From Acidobacteriaceae bacterium (GTDB lineage: Bacteria; Acidobacteriota; Terriglobia; Terriglobales; SbA1): a stretch of 5,823 nt of DNA. Where the stretch lies: NCBI GenBank assembly GCA_019237515.1, contig JAFAGX010000111.1, positions 1 through 5,823 of the forward strand, read 5' to 3'. The notes under the pieces were generated by a model, which saw only the letters and a program-made list of their open reading frames with translations, did not search any database and was not told the DNA's origin. The position numbers were made by a program, and so were the translations under genes. Positions 1 through 5,823 of this stretch are shown here, piece after piece (position 1 is the stretch's first letter; every line of letters starts with the position of its first letter).

Positions 1-665
1 TCCGCCAACGCATATCCCATGCGCCCACTGGAGCGATTCGTCAGGTATCGCACCGGGTCGATCCTCTCGCGAGTGGGGCCGGCGGTGATGAGAACCGTTT
101 CTCCCGCCAATTCCTGAGACGCACCCAGGGCTTCCAGGGTGACGGCGACAATCGCCTCATTTTCCGCCAATCGCCCGGCCCCCGTCATTCCACATGCGAG
201 GTAACCGGTCCCGGGATCGACGATTCGAACGGCGCGTTTTCGCAAAATTTCAAGATTCACCTGGGTTGCCGGATGGTTCCACATATTGACGTTCATCGCT
301 GGAGCGATGATCACCGGCGCCGTGGTCGCAAGATAAAGCGTGCTCAGGAAATCATTGGCGATTCCCTGTGCAAATTTTCCAATAATGTCGGCAGTCGCAG
401 GCGCAACCAGCAGCACATCAATCGACTGGGCCACGGCAATGTGTTCAATCGCGGAGTCGATGTTCGCCGGCTCATTCCCGGTGGCAAACATGTCCGTGAT
501 GACCTTCTCGCCGGAAAGGGCGGCAAAAGTCAGTGGACGAACAAACTCCTGTGCCGCATGCGTCATGATGACCTGCACGCGAATGCCGCGGTCCTGCAGC
601 AGGCGCACGATCTCCGCAGCTTTGTAAGCGGCGATTCCGCCACTGACACCGAGGGCGACTTTCAT
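1..665 (-). CDS. coaBC: Bifunctional phosphopantothenoylcysteine decarboxylase / phosphopantothenate-cysteine ligase CoaBC, 5' part only
   Basis: CoaBC joins cysteine to 4'-phosphopantothenate (CoaB) and decarboxylates the product with FMN (CoaC), two successive cytoplasmic steps of coenzyme A synthesis. The visible part is 221 codons from the ATG at 665-663; the remainder lies beyond the left edge. The CoaC domain fills about residues 1-185: the flavin-binding start SGGIAAYK (8-15), the catalytic histidine H75, the PATAD segment (89-93) standing for the family PASANT motif, PAMNVNMW (122-129) with N125, and the substrate-clamp cysteine C158 in [10 protein letters not shown]75, N125 and C158 fall at the same numbers as in E. 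coli Dfp. The CoaB domain starts near 190 with [22 protein letters not shown]206 and N210 match known ligase residues. No stop or frameshift is seen. There is no clear Shine-Dalgarno sequence before this ATG. The gene follows rpoZ after 75 nt, a common neighbour order in bacteria. Confidence 0.95.
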   Translation of the reverse strand, partial: MKVALGVSGGIAAYKAAEIVRLLQDRGIRVQVIMTHAAQEFVRPLTFAALSGEKVITDMFATGNEPANIDSAIEHIAVAQSIDVLLVAPATADIIGKFAQGIANDFLSTLYLATTAPVIIAPAMNVNMWNHPATQVNLEILRKRAVRIVDPGTGYLACGMTGAGRLAENEAIVAVTLEALGASQELAGETVLITAGPTRERIDPVRYLTNRSSGRMGYALA

Positions 666-740
666 ATTCTTAATTTTAGATTGTTGATTGTGCGGAGGAG
701 TAGTGGAATCAGCAATCAACAGTTACTAATCGTCACTTCC
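666..740 (-). promoter_or_regulatory. rpoZ-coaBC intergenic gap with possible coaBC start signal
   Basis: This 75-nt gap is more AT-rich than its surroundings next to coaBC. On the minus strand a TAAAAT hexamer (678-673, five of six bases of the TATAAT consensus) ends exactly 7 nt before the coaBC ATG, and no purine-rich ribosome binding site lies between them. That spacing would put transcription start at or next to the A of the start codon, as in leaderless mRNAs. No good -35 box is seen 16-18 nt upstream (the 17-nt position reads ACTCCT). The call is inference from spacing only. The alternative is that coaBC is simply read from the upstream operon with a weak ribosome site. Confidence 0.25.
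682..721. repeat. Perfect 9-bp inverted repeat between rpoZ and coaBC
   Basis: The arms TGTTGATTG (682-690) and CAATCAACA (713-721) are perfectly complementary, with a 22-nt spacer. The dyad lies 20 nt downstream of the rpoZ stop and just upstream of the TAAAAT hexamer in front of coaBC. The stem is AT-rich and is not followed by a T-run on either strand, so it does not look like an intrinsic terminator. It could be an mRNA hairpin that stabilises or processes the transcript between the two genes, or a binding site for a dimeric regulator. No function is shown by the sequence. Confidence 0.5.
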
Positions 741-977
741 CTACTCTGGGGCGAAGCCCTTTTCCAGAGTTTCGCTGGCGACGTCAGCGGCCGTTTTCGG
801 AGTTTCAGGAATCACCCATTTCACCTTGCCGGCCTTGATCTCATCCTGGGCAATGCGGCAGGGTTTGCGAGAACTGGTATCGATCACCGGGGGTGCACCG
901 CCCTGTAACTGCCTGGCACGTCGCGCGGCTACCAGGATGTAACGATAGTTGCTGTCGAAACCATCCATCAACTTCAT
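741..977 (-). CDS. rpoZ: DNA-directed RNA polymerase omega subunit
   Basis: Omega is the small RNA polymerase subunit that wraps the C-terminal end of beta' and helps core assembly. From the ATG at 977-975 the protein has 78 residues, in the family range. The strongest signature is YRYILVAARRARQL (11-24), matching the LVAARRARQ helix of E. coli omega, followed by the conserved IAQDEIKAG segment (42-50). An in-frame GTG at 983-981 would add two residues, but the ribosome binding site AGGGAG (988-983) overlaps that GTG and sits 5 nt before the ATG, so the ATG is preferred. The gene follows gmk after 17 nt and is probably co-transcribed with it. The N-terminus (MKLMDGF) lacks the MAR residues that in proteobacterial omega form part of ppGpp binding site 1. 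Confidence 0.95.
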   Translation of the reverse strand: MKLMDGFDSNYRYILVAARRARQLQGGAPPVIDTSSRKPCRIAQDEIKAGKVKWVIPETPKTAADVASETLEKGFAPE

Positions 978-994
978 AATCACTCCCTGTCGCT

Positions 995-1675
995 TTAGCG
1001 TCCGCCCGGCATCACGGCGTTTGCGAACGAGGCCAAAATCGGTTGTAACCGCTCACCGACGTTGCTTAATCTGCAACGTTCAGCTATGGCCAGCATTTCT
1101 GCCTCGGTCGATCCCGAGTCTTTCAGCCGCTCCGAAAGCAGGATGGCTTTTAGGGCTTCCACGGAATCTTCCAGCCGGTCGTTTATCAAAATATAGTCGT
1201 ATTCCCGGTATTTCTCAATCTCCCGGCTGGCCGTGACCAGTCGTCGCTGGATGACATCTTCCCTGTCCAGGCTACGATGGCGCAAACGCGCCTCTAACGT
1301 GTTGCGATCTGGCGGCAGTATGAAAATGCTGACCGCTTGAGAAATCTTCTTTTTGATTTGCGCCGCACCCTGCACATCAATGTCCAGCAACAAATCGTTC
1401 CCCTTCTGCCGCGCTTCATCGAGAAAGCGTTTTGCGGTCCCATAATAGTTGCCGAACACCTCGGCATGCTCCAGGAATTCGCCGCGCTTGACCATGCGAC
1501 CAAACTCTTCCCTCGAAACGAAAAAATATTCGACGCCGCTTCGCTCATTGCCTCGCGGTGACCGCGTAGTGTACGAGATCGAGAAATCCAGCCGCGGGAC
1601 AATTTGCCGCACCTTCGCGACCAGCGTGGATTTGCCTGATCCGGACGGCGCGGAAATTATGTAGACGTTCGTCAT
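995..1675 (-). CDS. gmk: Guanylate kinase
   Basis: Guanylate kinase converts GMP and ATP to GDP and ADP in the cytoplasm, an essential step in GTP supply. The 226-residue product has the P-loop SAPSGSGKST (8-17), the GMP-binding block SYTTRSPRGNERSGVEYFF (34-52), the FLEHAEVFGNYYGT block (67-80), the DIDVQGA motif (98-104), and a lid with paired arginines (RLRHRSLDREDVIQRRL). E. coli Gmk has 207 residues; the extra length here is a C-terminal tail of about 20-25 residues after the last conserved helix. The ATG at 1675 overlaps the yicC stop in an ATGA junction. An AGGTG stretch 11 nt upstream is the only ribosome-site candidate, so translational coupling to yicC is likely. gmk next to rpoZ is a widespread arrangement. 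Confidence 0.97.
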   Translation of the reverse strand: MTNVYIISAPSGSGKSTLVAKVRQIVPRLDFSISYTTRSPRGNERSGVEYFFVSREEFGRMVKRGEFLEHAEVFGNYYGTAKRFLDEARQKGNDLLLDIDVQGAAQIKKKISQAVSIFILPPDRNTLEARLRHRSLDREDVIQRRLVTASREIEKYREYDYILINDRLEDSVEALKAILLSERLKDSGSTEAEMLAIAERCRLSNVGERLQPILASFANAVMPGGR

Positions 1676-2559
1676 TCCAGGTTCTGCACCTGCTCACGTG
1701 CCTTTTCAATATCAGATTTCATGGAAAGGCCGTACTCCGTAATTCTCAACGCTTCTCCTGCTAGGCCGGAAGTCTTCGAAAGTAGCGTATTGGCTTCGCG
1801 ATTCATTTCCTGCAACAAAAAGTCTAGCTTCTTTCCAACCTCGCCACCCTGATCCAGTAATCCTACAAAATGTTTTACATGGTTATCGAGCCGGACGAGT
1901 TCCTCTTGTATATCGCTGCGGTCCACAAGCAGCGCGGCTTCTTGCAAAATTCGCTCCGGCTCGATCTGTGATCCGATCAACTCCTGTAGCCGCGCATTCA
2001 GCTTCTCAGCATAGCTTCTTAACGTTGCCTGGCGATGTTTTTCAAGGTGCTGGCAAGCTTCCTTTACGTGCTTCATCAGGTTCCGGAGTTCGCGGTCCGT
2101 ACCTTCACCTTCTGCCTCGCGCATGCCATTCAGCCGGCGCAATGCGTCGTCTAATTTCGCCAGCACGACCGCGTCCAGTTCTGAATCACTGGGCAGTGTC
2201 GCCGAGTCTAGAGCACCCGGAATTCGCAAAATAGCATTGAGATCGGGCTCTGCCTCTATGCGGAATTCCTTTGCAGCGGCTCGAAATGCCTGTATGTAGC
2301 TCGCCACCAGTTCTCGATTCAACGCAAAGCTGGCGCCAGTTACCGGTCTTAAACTCAGCGTCAGTTCCACATGCCCACGCGCCATCTGCTCCTTGAGTTT
2401 TCGGCGCAGCTTCATTTCCAAAGCATCAGCATCAGCAGGCAGGCGGAAATGCAAATCGAGAAATCGGTGATTCACCGATTTCAAGGAAAGACTAAAATTC
2501 AGAGTACTGTTTACCTGCCCATTCACTTGCGCAAATCCGGTCATAGAGCGCACGGGCAT
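1672..2559 (-). CDS. yicC: YicC/YloC-family endoribonuclease
   Basis: This is a full-length YicC-family protein (295 residues; E. coli YicC has about 287). E. coli YicC has been described as an endoribonuclease acting in RNA turnover; activity here is inferred by family. The N-terminal YicC domain shows SMTGFA (5-10), VNHRFLD (29-35) and RGHVE (61-65). A central helical region carries MREAEGE (146-152). The C-terminal domain (formerly DUF1732) shows DRSDIQEELVRL (213-224), H227, GKKLDFLLQEMNREANT (242-258) and the terminal helix with MKSDIEKAREQVQNLE. The ATG at 2559 lies 5 nt after the msbA stop; GGAGAG (2577-2572), inside the end of msbA, lies 12 nt before it, a long but usable spacing. The N-terminus MPVRSMTGF fits the family start. 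The stop overlaps the gmk start, and yicC beside gmk is a conserved pairing in several phyla. Confidence 0.95.
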   Translation of the reverse strand: MPVRSMTGFAQVNGQVNSTLNFSLSLKSVNHRFLDLHFRLPADADALEMKLRRKLKEQMARGHVELTLSLRPVTGASFALNRELVASYIQAFRAAAKEFRIEAEPDLNAILRIPGALDSATLPSDSELDAVVLAKLDDALRRLNGMREAEGEGTDRELRNLMKHVKEACQHLEKHRQATLRSYAEKLNARLQELIGSQIEPERILQEAALLVDRSDIQEELVRLDNHVKHFVGLLDQGGEVGKKLDFLLQEMNREANTLLSKTSGLAGEALRITEYGLSMKSDIEKAREQVQNLE

Positions 2560-2564
2560 GATAA

Positions 2565-4418
2565 TTAGGTTCTCTCCGACATCGTTCCAACTTTCGGCGG
2601 CTCCAGATCGACGAATTGCAGATCGTACAGCCGACGATAAGTCCCAAATTTCTTCATCAGAGCTTCGTGACTTCCGACATCCGTAATAAAACCATTTTCG
2701 AGCACAACGATGCGGTCAGCGCGTCGCACCGTCGACAAGCGGTGGGCAATGACTACCACCGTTCTTCCCACCATCAGGTTGGCCAGCGCGGATTGCACCA
2801 ACGACTCGGATTCGCTGTCCAAGGCGGACGTCGCTTCATCGAGAATCAGAATAGGCGCATTCTTCAAGAGCGCCCGCGCAATCGCAATGCGCTGCCGTTC
2901 ACCGCCGGAGAGCCGGATGCCGCGTTCCCCGATCACCGTATCGTAGCCCGCCGGCAATTCGATAATGAAGTCATGCGCCAAAGCCGCACGTGCCGCCGCC
3001 TCGACGTCTTTCTGGGAAACACTCGGCTGCCCATATGCGATGTTGTTTCGCACCGTGTCATTGAACAGAATCGTATCTTGCGAGACCACGCCGATTTGTG
3101 ACCGCAAAGAAGCTAGCGTCACATCGCGCACATCCTGACCATCAATCAGCAAGCGTCCCGATGTTACGTCAAAGAAGCGGGGAATCAGATGTACCAGCGT
3201 GCTCTTTCCGGCGCCGCTGGATCCGACTACCGCAAGGACCTCGCCGGCACGAAGCTCCAGATCAATATGCCGCAAGATTTCCCGCGCCTCGTCCCCATTT
3301 GGTTCGTACGAAAAGCTGACATGCTCAAACTGAATGCCTCGCGAAAAAGGTTGAAGCGTTTGCGCAGCCGCTCGCTCACGTACGTCATCCTGAGCATCCA
3401 TGAACTTGAACAGTTCCGAAGATGCGCCTAGTGCCTGTTGGAAGTTGTTGTTGAATAGAGCAAACTTGCGCACCGGGTCATAGAGCTTGAATACGGCCAC
3501 GATAAACGCGAAAAAGACTCCAGCCGTCATACGCTGATGTGCAATCTGTTCACGGCCGAGTAGGAGCAGCAGCGCAATCGCAATCGCCCCAAAAATATCC
3601 ATCAGCGGAGAACTGATGGCCGCTGCCGCCACCGCCCGCAAGTTGGCCCAGAAGAGGCGGCGCGCCGCTTTGTGAAACCGCGCAATCTCCCACGCTTCCA
3701 TGTTGAAGGCTTTTACGATGCGATTGCCAGTGATCGTTTCGTGCAGAATGTTTTGAATTTCGGCCAGTTTGTCCTGGCCACGGCGGGTGGTGTGCCGTAC
3801 CCTCCGGCCAATTTTCCCTGCTGAGTAAATGATGAACGGCACGAAAACCAGTAATACCCAGGCCAGCTTTCCGCCAAGAAGAACAACCACAACTGCGGTG
3901 AAAATCAGCGTGAACAGTTGTTGCAGAAATTCGGCCATCACCGTCGACATTGCGTACTGCACTCGCTCAATGTCATTCACGATCGTCGAAATTAATGTAC
4001 CCGTGGTGTGCTTTTGGAAAAACGCGGCGGAACGCCGAAGCACGGAATCATACAGATTGTTTCGCAGGTCGGTGATCATGCCGAATCCCGCATAATTCAC
4101 CAGATAGGTTCCGGCATAGTCGAAAATTCCCTTTAAAACTGTCGAGGCAACCAATGCAAAAGCAACGATGGTCCACGCATTGTGGAAGTGCGAAGGCACA
4201 AACTGCTGCAAGTAAACGTTGTGATTGGTCCTCGGAATGGTGAAAAGCCGAATGTCGTTGGAACCAGTAGAGGGATTCAGAACGCGATCCAGCACCGGCC
4301 CAACCAGTAAAACTCGAAAGGCGTCCAGCAGGCCCACGAGGGCCATCAGAAGAACTGAAGACAATAATTGCCACCAATACGGAGCCACGTAACGAATGAG
4401 GCGGGTTAGCTGCCGCAT
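2565..4418 (-). CDS. msbA: MsbA-type ABC exporter (transmembrane domain fused to ATPase)
   Basis: This is a half-transporter expected to work as a homodimer in the inner membrane. MsbA flips lipid A-core, but close relatives export other lipids, peptides or drugs, so the substrate is inferred. Numbered from the ATG at 4418 (617 residues), six hydrophobic segments lie near 14-36, 80-104, 164-183, 185-202, 262-288 and 298-312. The ATPase shows A-loop Y371, Walker A GSSGAGKS (399-406), Q-loop Q447, GERG X-loop (497-500), signature LSGGERQ (503-509), Walker B ILILDE (523-528), SALD D-loop (531-534) and switch H559. All catalytic residues are intact. An in-frame GTG at 4436 would add six residues (VPPREP). 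I prefer the ATG because MRQLTRLIRYVAPYW resembles family starts and a weak GGGA lies just upstream, but the choice is not firm. The gene is tightly followed by yicC. No lipid A synthesis gene is visible nearby. Confidence 0.9.
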   Translation of the reverse strand: MRQLTRLIRYVAPYWWQLLSSVLLMALVGLLDAFRVLLVGPVLDRVLNPSTGSNDIRLFTIPRTNHNVYLQQFVPSHFHNAWTIVAFALVASTVLKGIFDYAGTYLVNYAGFGMITDLRNNLYDSVLRRSAAFFQKHTTGTLISTIVNDIERVQYAMSTVMAEFLQQLFTLIFTAVVVVLLGGKLAWVLLVFVPFIIYSAGKIGRRVRHTTRRGQDKLAEIQNILHETITGNRIVKAFNMEAWEIARFHKAARRLFWANLRAVAAAAISSPLMDIFGAIAIALLLLLGREQIAHQRMTAGVFFAFIVAVFKLYDPVRKFALFNNNFQQALGASSELFKFMDAQDDVRERAAAQTLQPFSRGIQFEHVSFSYEPNGDEAREILRHIDLELRAGEVLAVVGSSGAGKSTLVHLIPRFFDVTSGRLLIDGQDVRDVTLASLRSQIGVVSQDTILFNDTVRNNIAYGQPSVSQKDVEAAARAALAHDFIIELPAGYDTVIGERGIRLSGGERQRIAIARALLKNAPILILDEATSALDSESESLVQSALANLMVGRTVVVIAHRLSTVRRADRIVVLENGFITDVGSHEALMKKFGTYRRLYDLQFVDLEPPKVGTMSERT

Positions 4419-4474
4419 TGGTTCCCGAGGCGGCACAAGCGGCCGGCGGATGGAGTCGCAACAGATTGCAAACT

Positions 4475-4503
4475 ATTATTCTACTTGAGTAATTGCCCGT
4501 GAA
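4475..4503 (-). promoter_or_regulatory. Possible sigma-70-type promoter before msbA
   Basis: On the minus strand TTCACG (4503-4498, four of six bases of TTGACA) and AATAAT (4480-4475, five of six of TATAAT) are separated by 17 bp in an AT-rich patch of the only sizeable gap before msbA. Transcription would start near 4468, giving a leader of roughly 30-50 nt. If real, the msbA-yicC-gmk-rpoZ unit can be read independently of the CPBP gene. Matches of this quality also occur by chance. Confidence 0.3.
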
Positions 4504-4504
4504 G

Positions 4505-5557
4505 CTATGAGCAGTGCGGTAACCGCTCGATGCCTGCTACCGATTCGTCACCGCGGCCTTCGAGCGAACTCACCTGACTCTCGCAATCATCAGTGACCAG
4601 TTGGAACTTACGCCGGCGATAGATCAGTGCAACCGACAGAACGATCAGCGCCTCTGAAAGTAGCGCGAGTACGCTGGCTTCAGGGCCATCAGTGCGTCCG
4701 GACCACAATGCTGGGCCGTGGAAAGATGGCGCCATAAGCGCATGTTGGCCATGCATACCGCTGTCCGGTGTGCCGAACAAAAATGTCTGTCCCCAGTCCC
4801 ATGCGGCGTGATTCCCAATCGCGAACCACAGGTCTCCTGTGCGCCACAAGCTGAAGCACATCGTCAGGCCATCCACGAAAACCATGCTGATTCCGAATTT
4901 GTTTTCACCTGGATTCCCCAAGTGTCCACACGCGAAAATCACCGAATACAACAGCGCCGAAAGCCAGAAGCTCCAACCGCCGGCTAGCGCACTTAAGCCA
5001 TTCGTGGTAACGCGCTGAACGTACCCGCGCAAGACACCTTCCTCAGTGACCGCGACACAAAGAAACATCAAAGCCCATATCAAACCGTAACCAACAATTG
5101 CCGCCCCACGCGTTTGTAGTGTTCCGAAATCGAACCAGCCGAAGACGTGCATGATTCCCAACTGCAGCGCAAGAACACCGACCCCCACCACCGCGCCTAC
5201 CCAAAAGGTCGAGCGAAAGGCATTGTGCAAGGGCATTCCGAAATAACCCCCGGGTTTGCGGTCGACCCATTTCGCCATGATGCCAGTCGCGATCAGCACC
5301 GCCAGCATGCCGATGAATTCATGGAGAAGAGCCCGATCGGGCGGGACTGGTAGTTTCAGGTTCCCCTTTCCAGCCAGCCTCGCAAGCGGTCCCAGGCATA
5401 AAGTCACAGCGACAAACAGGGCGAAGAACAACAGAACTTTCCAGCCAGCACGCAGGCCGTCCATGCCAATGAAAATTCTGCGCATTACAGACCCGGAAGG
5501 AATGGAAGTAGAAACTATGGTGTCACGCGGCTCAGCGAATTGACCTTCCGTATTCAC
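4505..5557 (-). CDS. CPBP-family intramembrane metalloprotease homologue (Abi/Rce1-like)
   Basis: This is a 350-residue polytopic membrane protein of the CPBP family (CAAX proteases and bacteriocin-processing enzymes). The three family motifs are present in order: EEGVLR (172-177, glutamate pair and arginine), FACGH (208-212) and HAAWD (250-254), so the presumed metal-binding and catalytic residues are intact. About seven hydrophobic segments lie near 38-56, 78-94, 115-138, 152-170, 193-209, 222-234 and 295-313. A polar N-terminus of about 35 residues and a polar tail (314-350) flank them. The GTG at 5557 is supported by AAAGGA (5570-5565) seven nt upstream; a later ATG at codon 25 (MRRIFIG) is the main alternative. 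Substrate and role are unknown; bacterial members include bacteriocin immunity and maturation proteins, and many are uncharacterised. The stop lies 86 nt before the msbA ATG, so shared transcription is possible but unproven. Confidence 0.87.
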   Translation of the reverse strand: MNTEGQFAEPRDTIVSTSIPSGSVMRRIFIGMDGLRAGWKVLLFFALFVAVTLCLGPLARLAGKGNLKLPVPPDRALLHEFIGMLAVLIATGIMAKWVDRKPGGYFGMPLHNAFRSTFWVGAVVGVGVLALQLGIMHVFGWFDFGTLQTRGAAIVGYGLIWALMFLCVAVTEEGVLRGYVQRVTTNGLSALAGGWSFWLSALLYSVIFACGHLGNPGENKFGISMVFVDGLTMCFSLWRTGDLWFAIGNHAAWDWGQTFLFGTPDSGMHGQHALMAPSFHGPALWSGRTDGPEASVLALLSEALIVLSVALIYRRRKFQLVTDDCESQVSSLEGRGDESVAGIERLPHCS

Positions 5558-5564
5558 AACACCG

Positions 5565-5570
5565 TCCTTT
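5565..5570 (-). promoter_or_regulatory. Ribosome binding site deciding the GTG start of the CPBP gene
   Basis: AAAGGA on the minus strand lies 7 nt before the GTG at 5557, which is optimal spacing. This supports GTG initiation over the ATG at codon 25. It directly abuts the inner edge of the upstream inverted repeat. Confidence 0.6.
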
Positions 5571-5600
5571 TCATCTAATGAATGCTACGCAGTTAGATGA
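5571..5600. repeat. Perfect 8-bp inverted repeat immediately upstream of the CPBP ribosome site
   Basis: The arms TCATCTAA (5571-5578) and TTAGATGA (5593-5600) are perfectly complementary around a 14-nt spacer, with centres 22 bp apart, about two helical turns. On the minus strand the proximal arm runs straight into the ribosome binding site. It could be an operator for a dimeric regulator or a leader hairpin affecting access to the ribosome site. There is no T-run, so a terminator is unlikely. Function is not shown. Confidence 0.5.
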
Positions 5601-5823
5601 GAGAAAGTTCAGGCGCATCCTGGCTTGAGATGAAACAACAAAGGGCTCAATTCAATTCGTTCTTTTCGCTCTGGCACACTCTGCCTTGAAGTCGGAATAA
5701 GACATCCAATTCAAGGTTACAGACGCATTGTCGATTTTGAGACCGGACCGGAACGGGTGGTTAGGGTGGCCGCGGTCATTCATCGCGAGTTGAGAACCAT
5801 GCCAATACCCATAAAGGTCGAAG

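Larger units (their letters stand above)
5558..5823. other. Right-edge region without an assigned gene; open frames on both strands
   Basis: Besides the ribosome site and inverted repeat before the CPBP gene, this region holds no recognised gene. On the plus strand one frame is open from 5634 to the window end, with in-frame ATG at 5799 and GTGs at 5757 and 5766. On the minus strand the codon-aligned opposite frame is open from 5822 to a TGA at 5654-5652 (56 residues, including YGYWHGSQLAMNDRG). Either could be the edge of a neighbouring gene: a divergent gene starting near the right edge, or the C-terminus of a gene upstream of the CPBP gene. I recognise no family in either. By my hand count the plus frame has more purines and more GC in the first codon position than the minus frame, which slightly favours plus. 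Confidence 0.35.

Noticed and set aside
273..908. A 211-codon plus-strand open frame across coaBC and rpoZ
   Set aside because: It runs antisense through two strongly recognised genes and the gap between them. Its protein is rich in Arg, His and Gly with no family features, as expected of a shadow frame.
991..1000. CGCTTTAGCG palindrome at the gmk stop
   Set aside because: A 4-bp stem with a 2-nt centre is too short to support a structure, and it lies where the rpoZ leader is needed for translation.
1623..1655. Alanine in place of the first glycine of the Gmk P-loop (SAPSGSGKST)
   Set aside because: E. coli Gmk also has SAPSGAGKS at this place, so this is normal for the family.
2616..3101. 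A 161-codon plus-strand open frame opposite the ATPase domain of msbA
   Set aside because: It is antisense to intact Walker and signature motifs, so it is explained as a shadow of conserved coding sequence.
4048..4461. A 137-codon minus-strand frame overlapping the 5' part of msbA
   Set aside because: It overlaps the well-supported MsbA frame in another register and shows no recognisable domain or start signal.
4511..4530. Palindrome GCGGTAACCGC near the end of the CPBP gene as a terminator
   Set aside because: The stem is only about 4-5 bp, lies inside the coding sequence, and is not followed by a T-run on the minus strand.
1..5823. Mobile elements, CRISPR arrays, tRNA or rRNA genes, defence or toxin-antitoxin systems
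   Set aside because: No transposase, spaced direct repeats, RNA gene signatures or matching protein motifs were seen. All six recognised genes look like intact chromosomal genes, one cut only by the window edge.

Overview
The window reads as a stretch of bacterial chromosome carrying housekeeping genes. All six recognisable genes lie on the minus strand. In order of transcription (right to left) they are: a CPBP-family intramembrane protease homologue, an MsbA-type ABC exporter, a YicC-family endoribonuclease, guanylate kinase (gmk), the RNA polymerase omega subunit (rpoZ), and the first 221 codons of the bifunctional coenzyme A protein CoaBC, which runs off the left edge. The base composition is moderately GC-rich. 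The omega sequence (start MKLMDGFDSNYRYILVAARR) and the order yicC-gmk-rpoZ-coaBC point to an Acidobacteriota-like organism. This is an inference from family memory, not a search; other Gram-negative phyla are possible.

Layout. 1-665: coaBC, 5' part only. 666-740: short intergenic gap with a perfect 9-bp inverted repeat and a TAAAAT hexamer 7 nt before the coaBC ATG. 741-977: rpoZ. 995-1675: gmk, overlapping yicC by 4 bases (ATGA). 1672-2559: yicC, 5 nt after msbA. 2565-4418 (or 4436): msbA-like gene. 4437-4504: gap with a possible promoter. 4505-5557: CPBP protease homologue with a good Shine-Dalgarno sequence and an 8-bp inverted repeat just upstream. 5558-5823: no confidently assigned gene, although frames stay open on both strands near the right edge.

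Function. The tight spacing msbA-yicC-gmk-rpoZ suggests one transcription unit, with coaBC either co-transcribed or served by its own start site. The genes cover lipid export, RNA turnover, GMP phosphorylation, RNA polymerase assembly and CoA synthesis, so the unit is a core-growth cluster and not a single pathway. The CPBP gene in front may be co-transcribed, but its link to the rest is positional only.

I found no mobile element, CRISPR array, RNA gene or defence system, and nothing I would call a new biological system. The points most worth a second look are the missing ppGpp-site residues at the omega N-terminus, the possible leaderless start of coaBC, the dyad in front of the CPBP gene, and the unresolved coding potential at the right edge.
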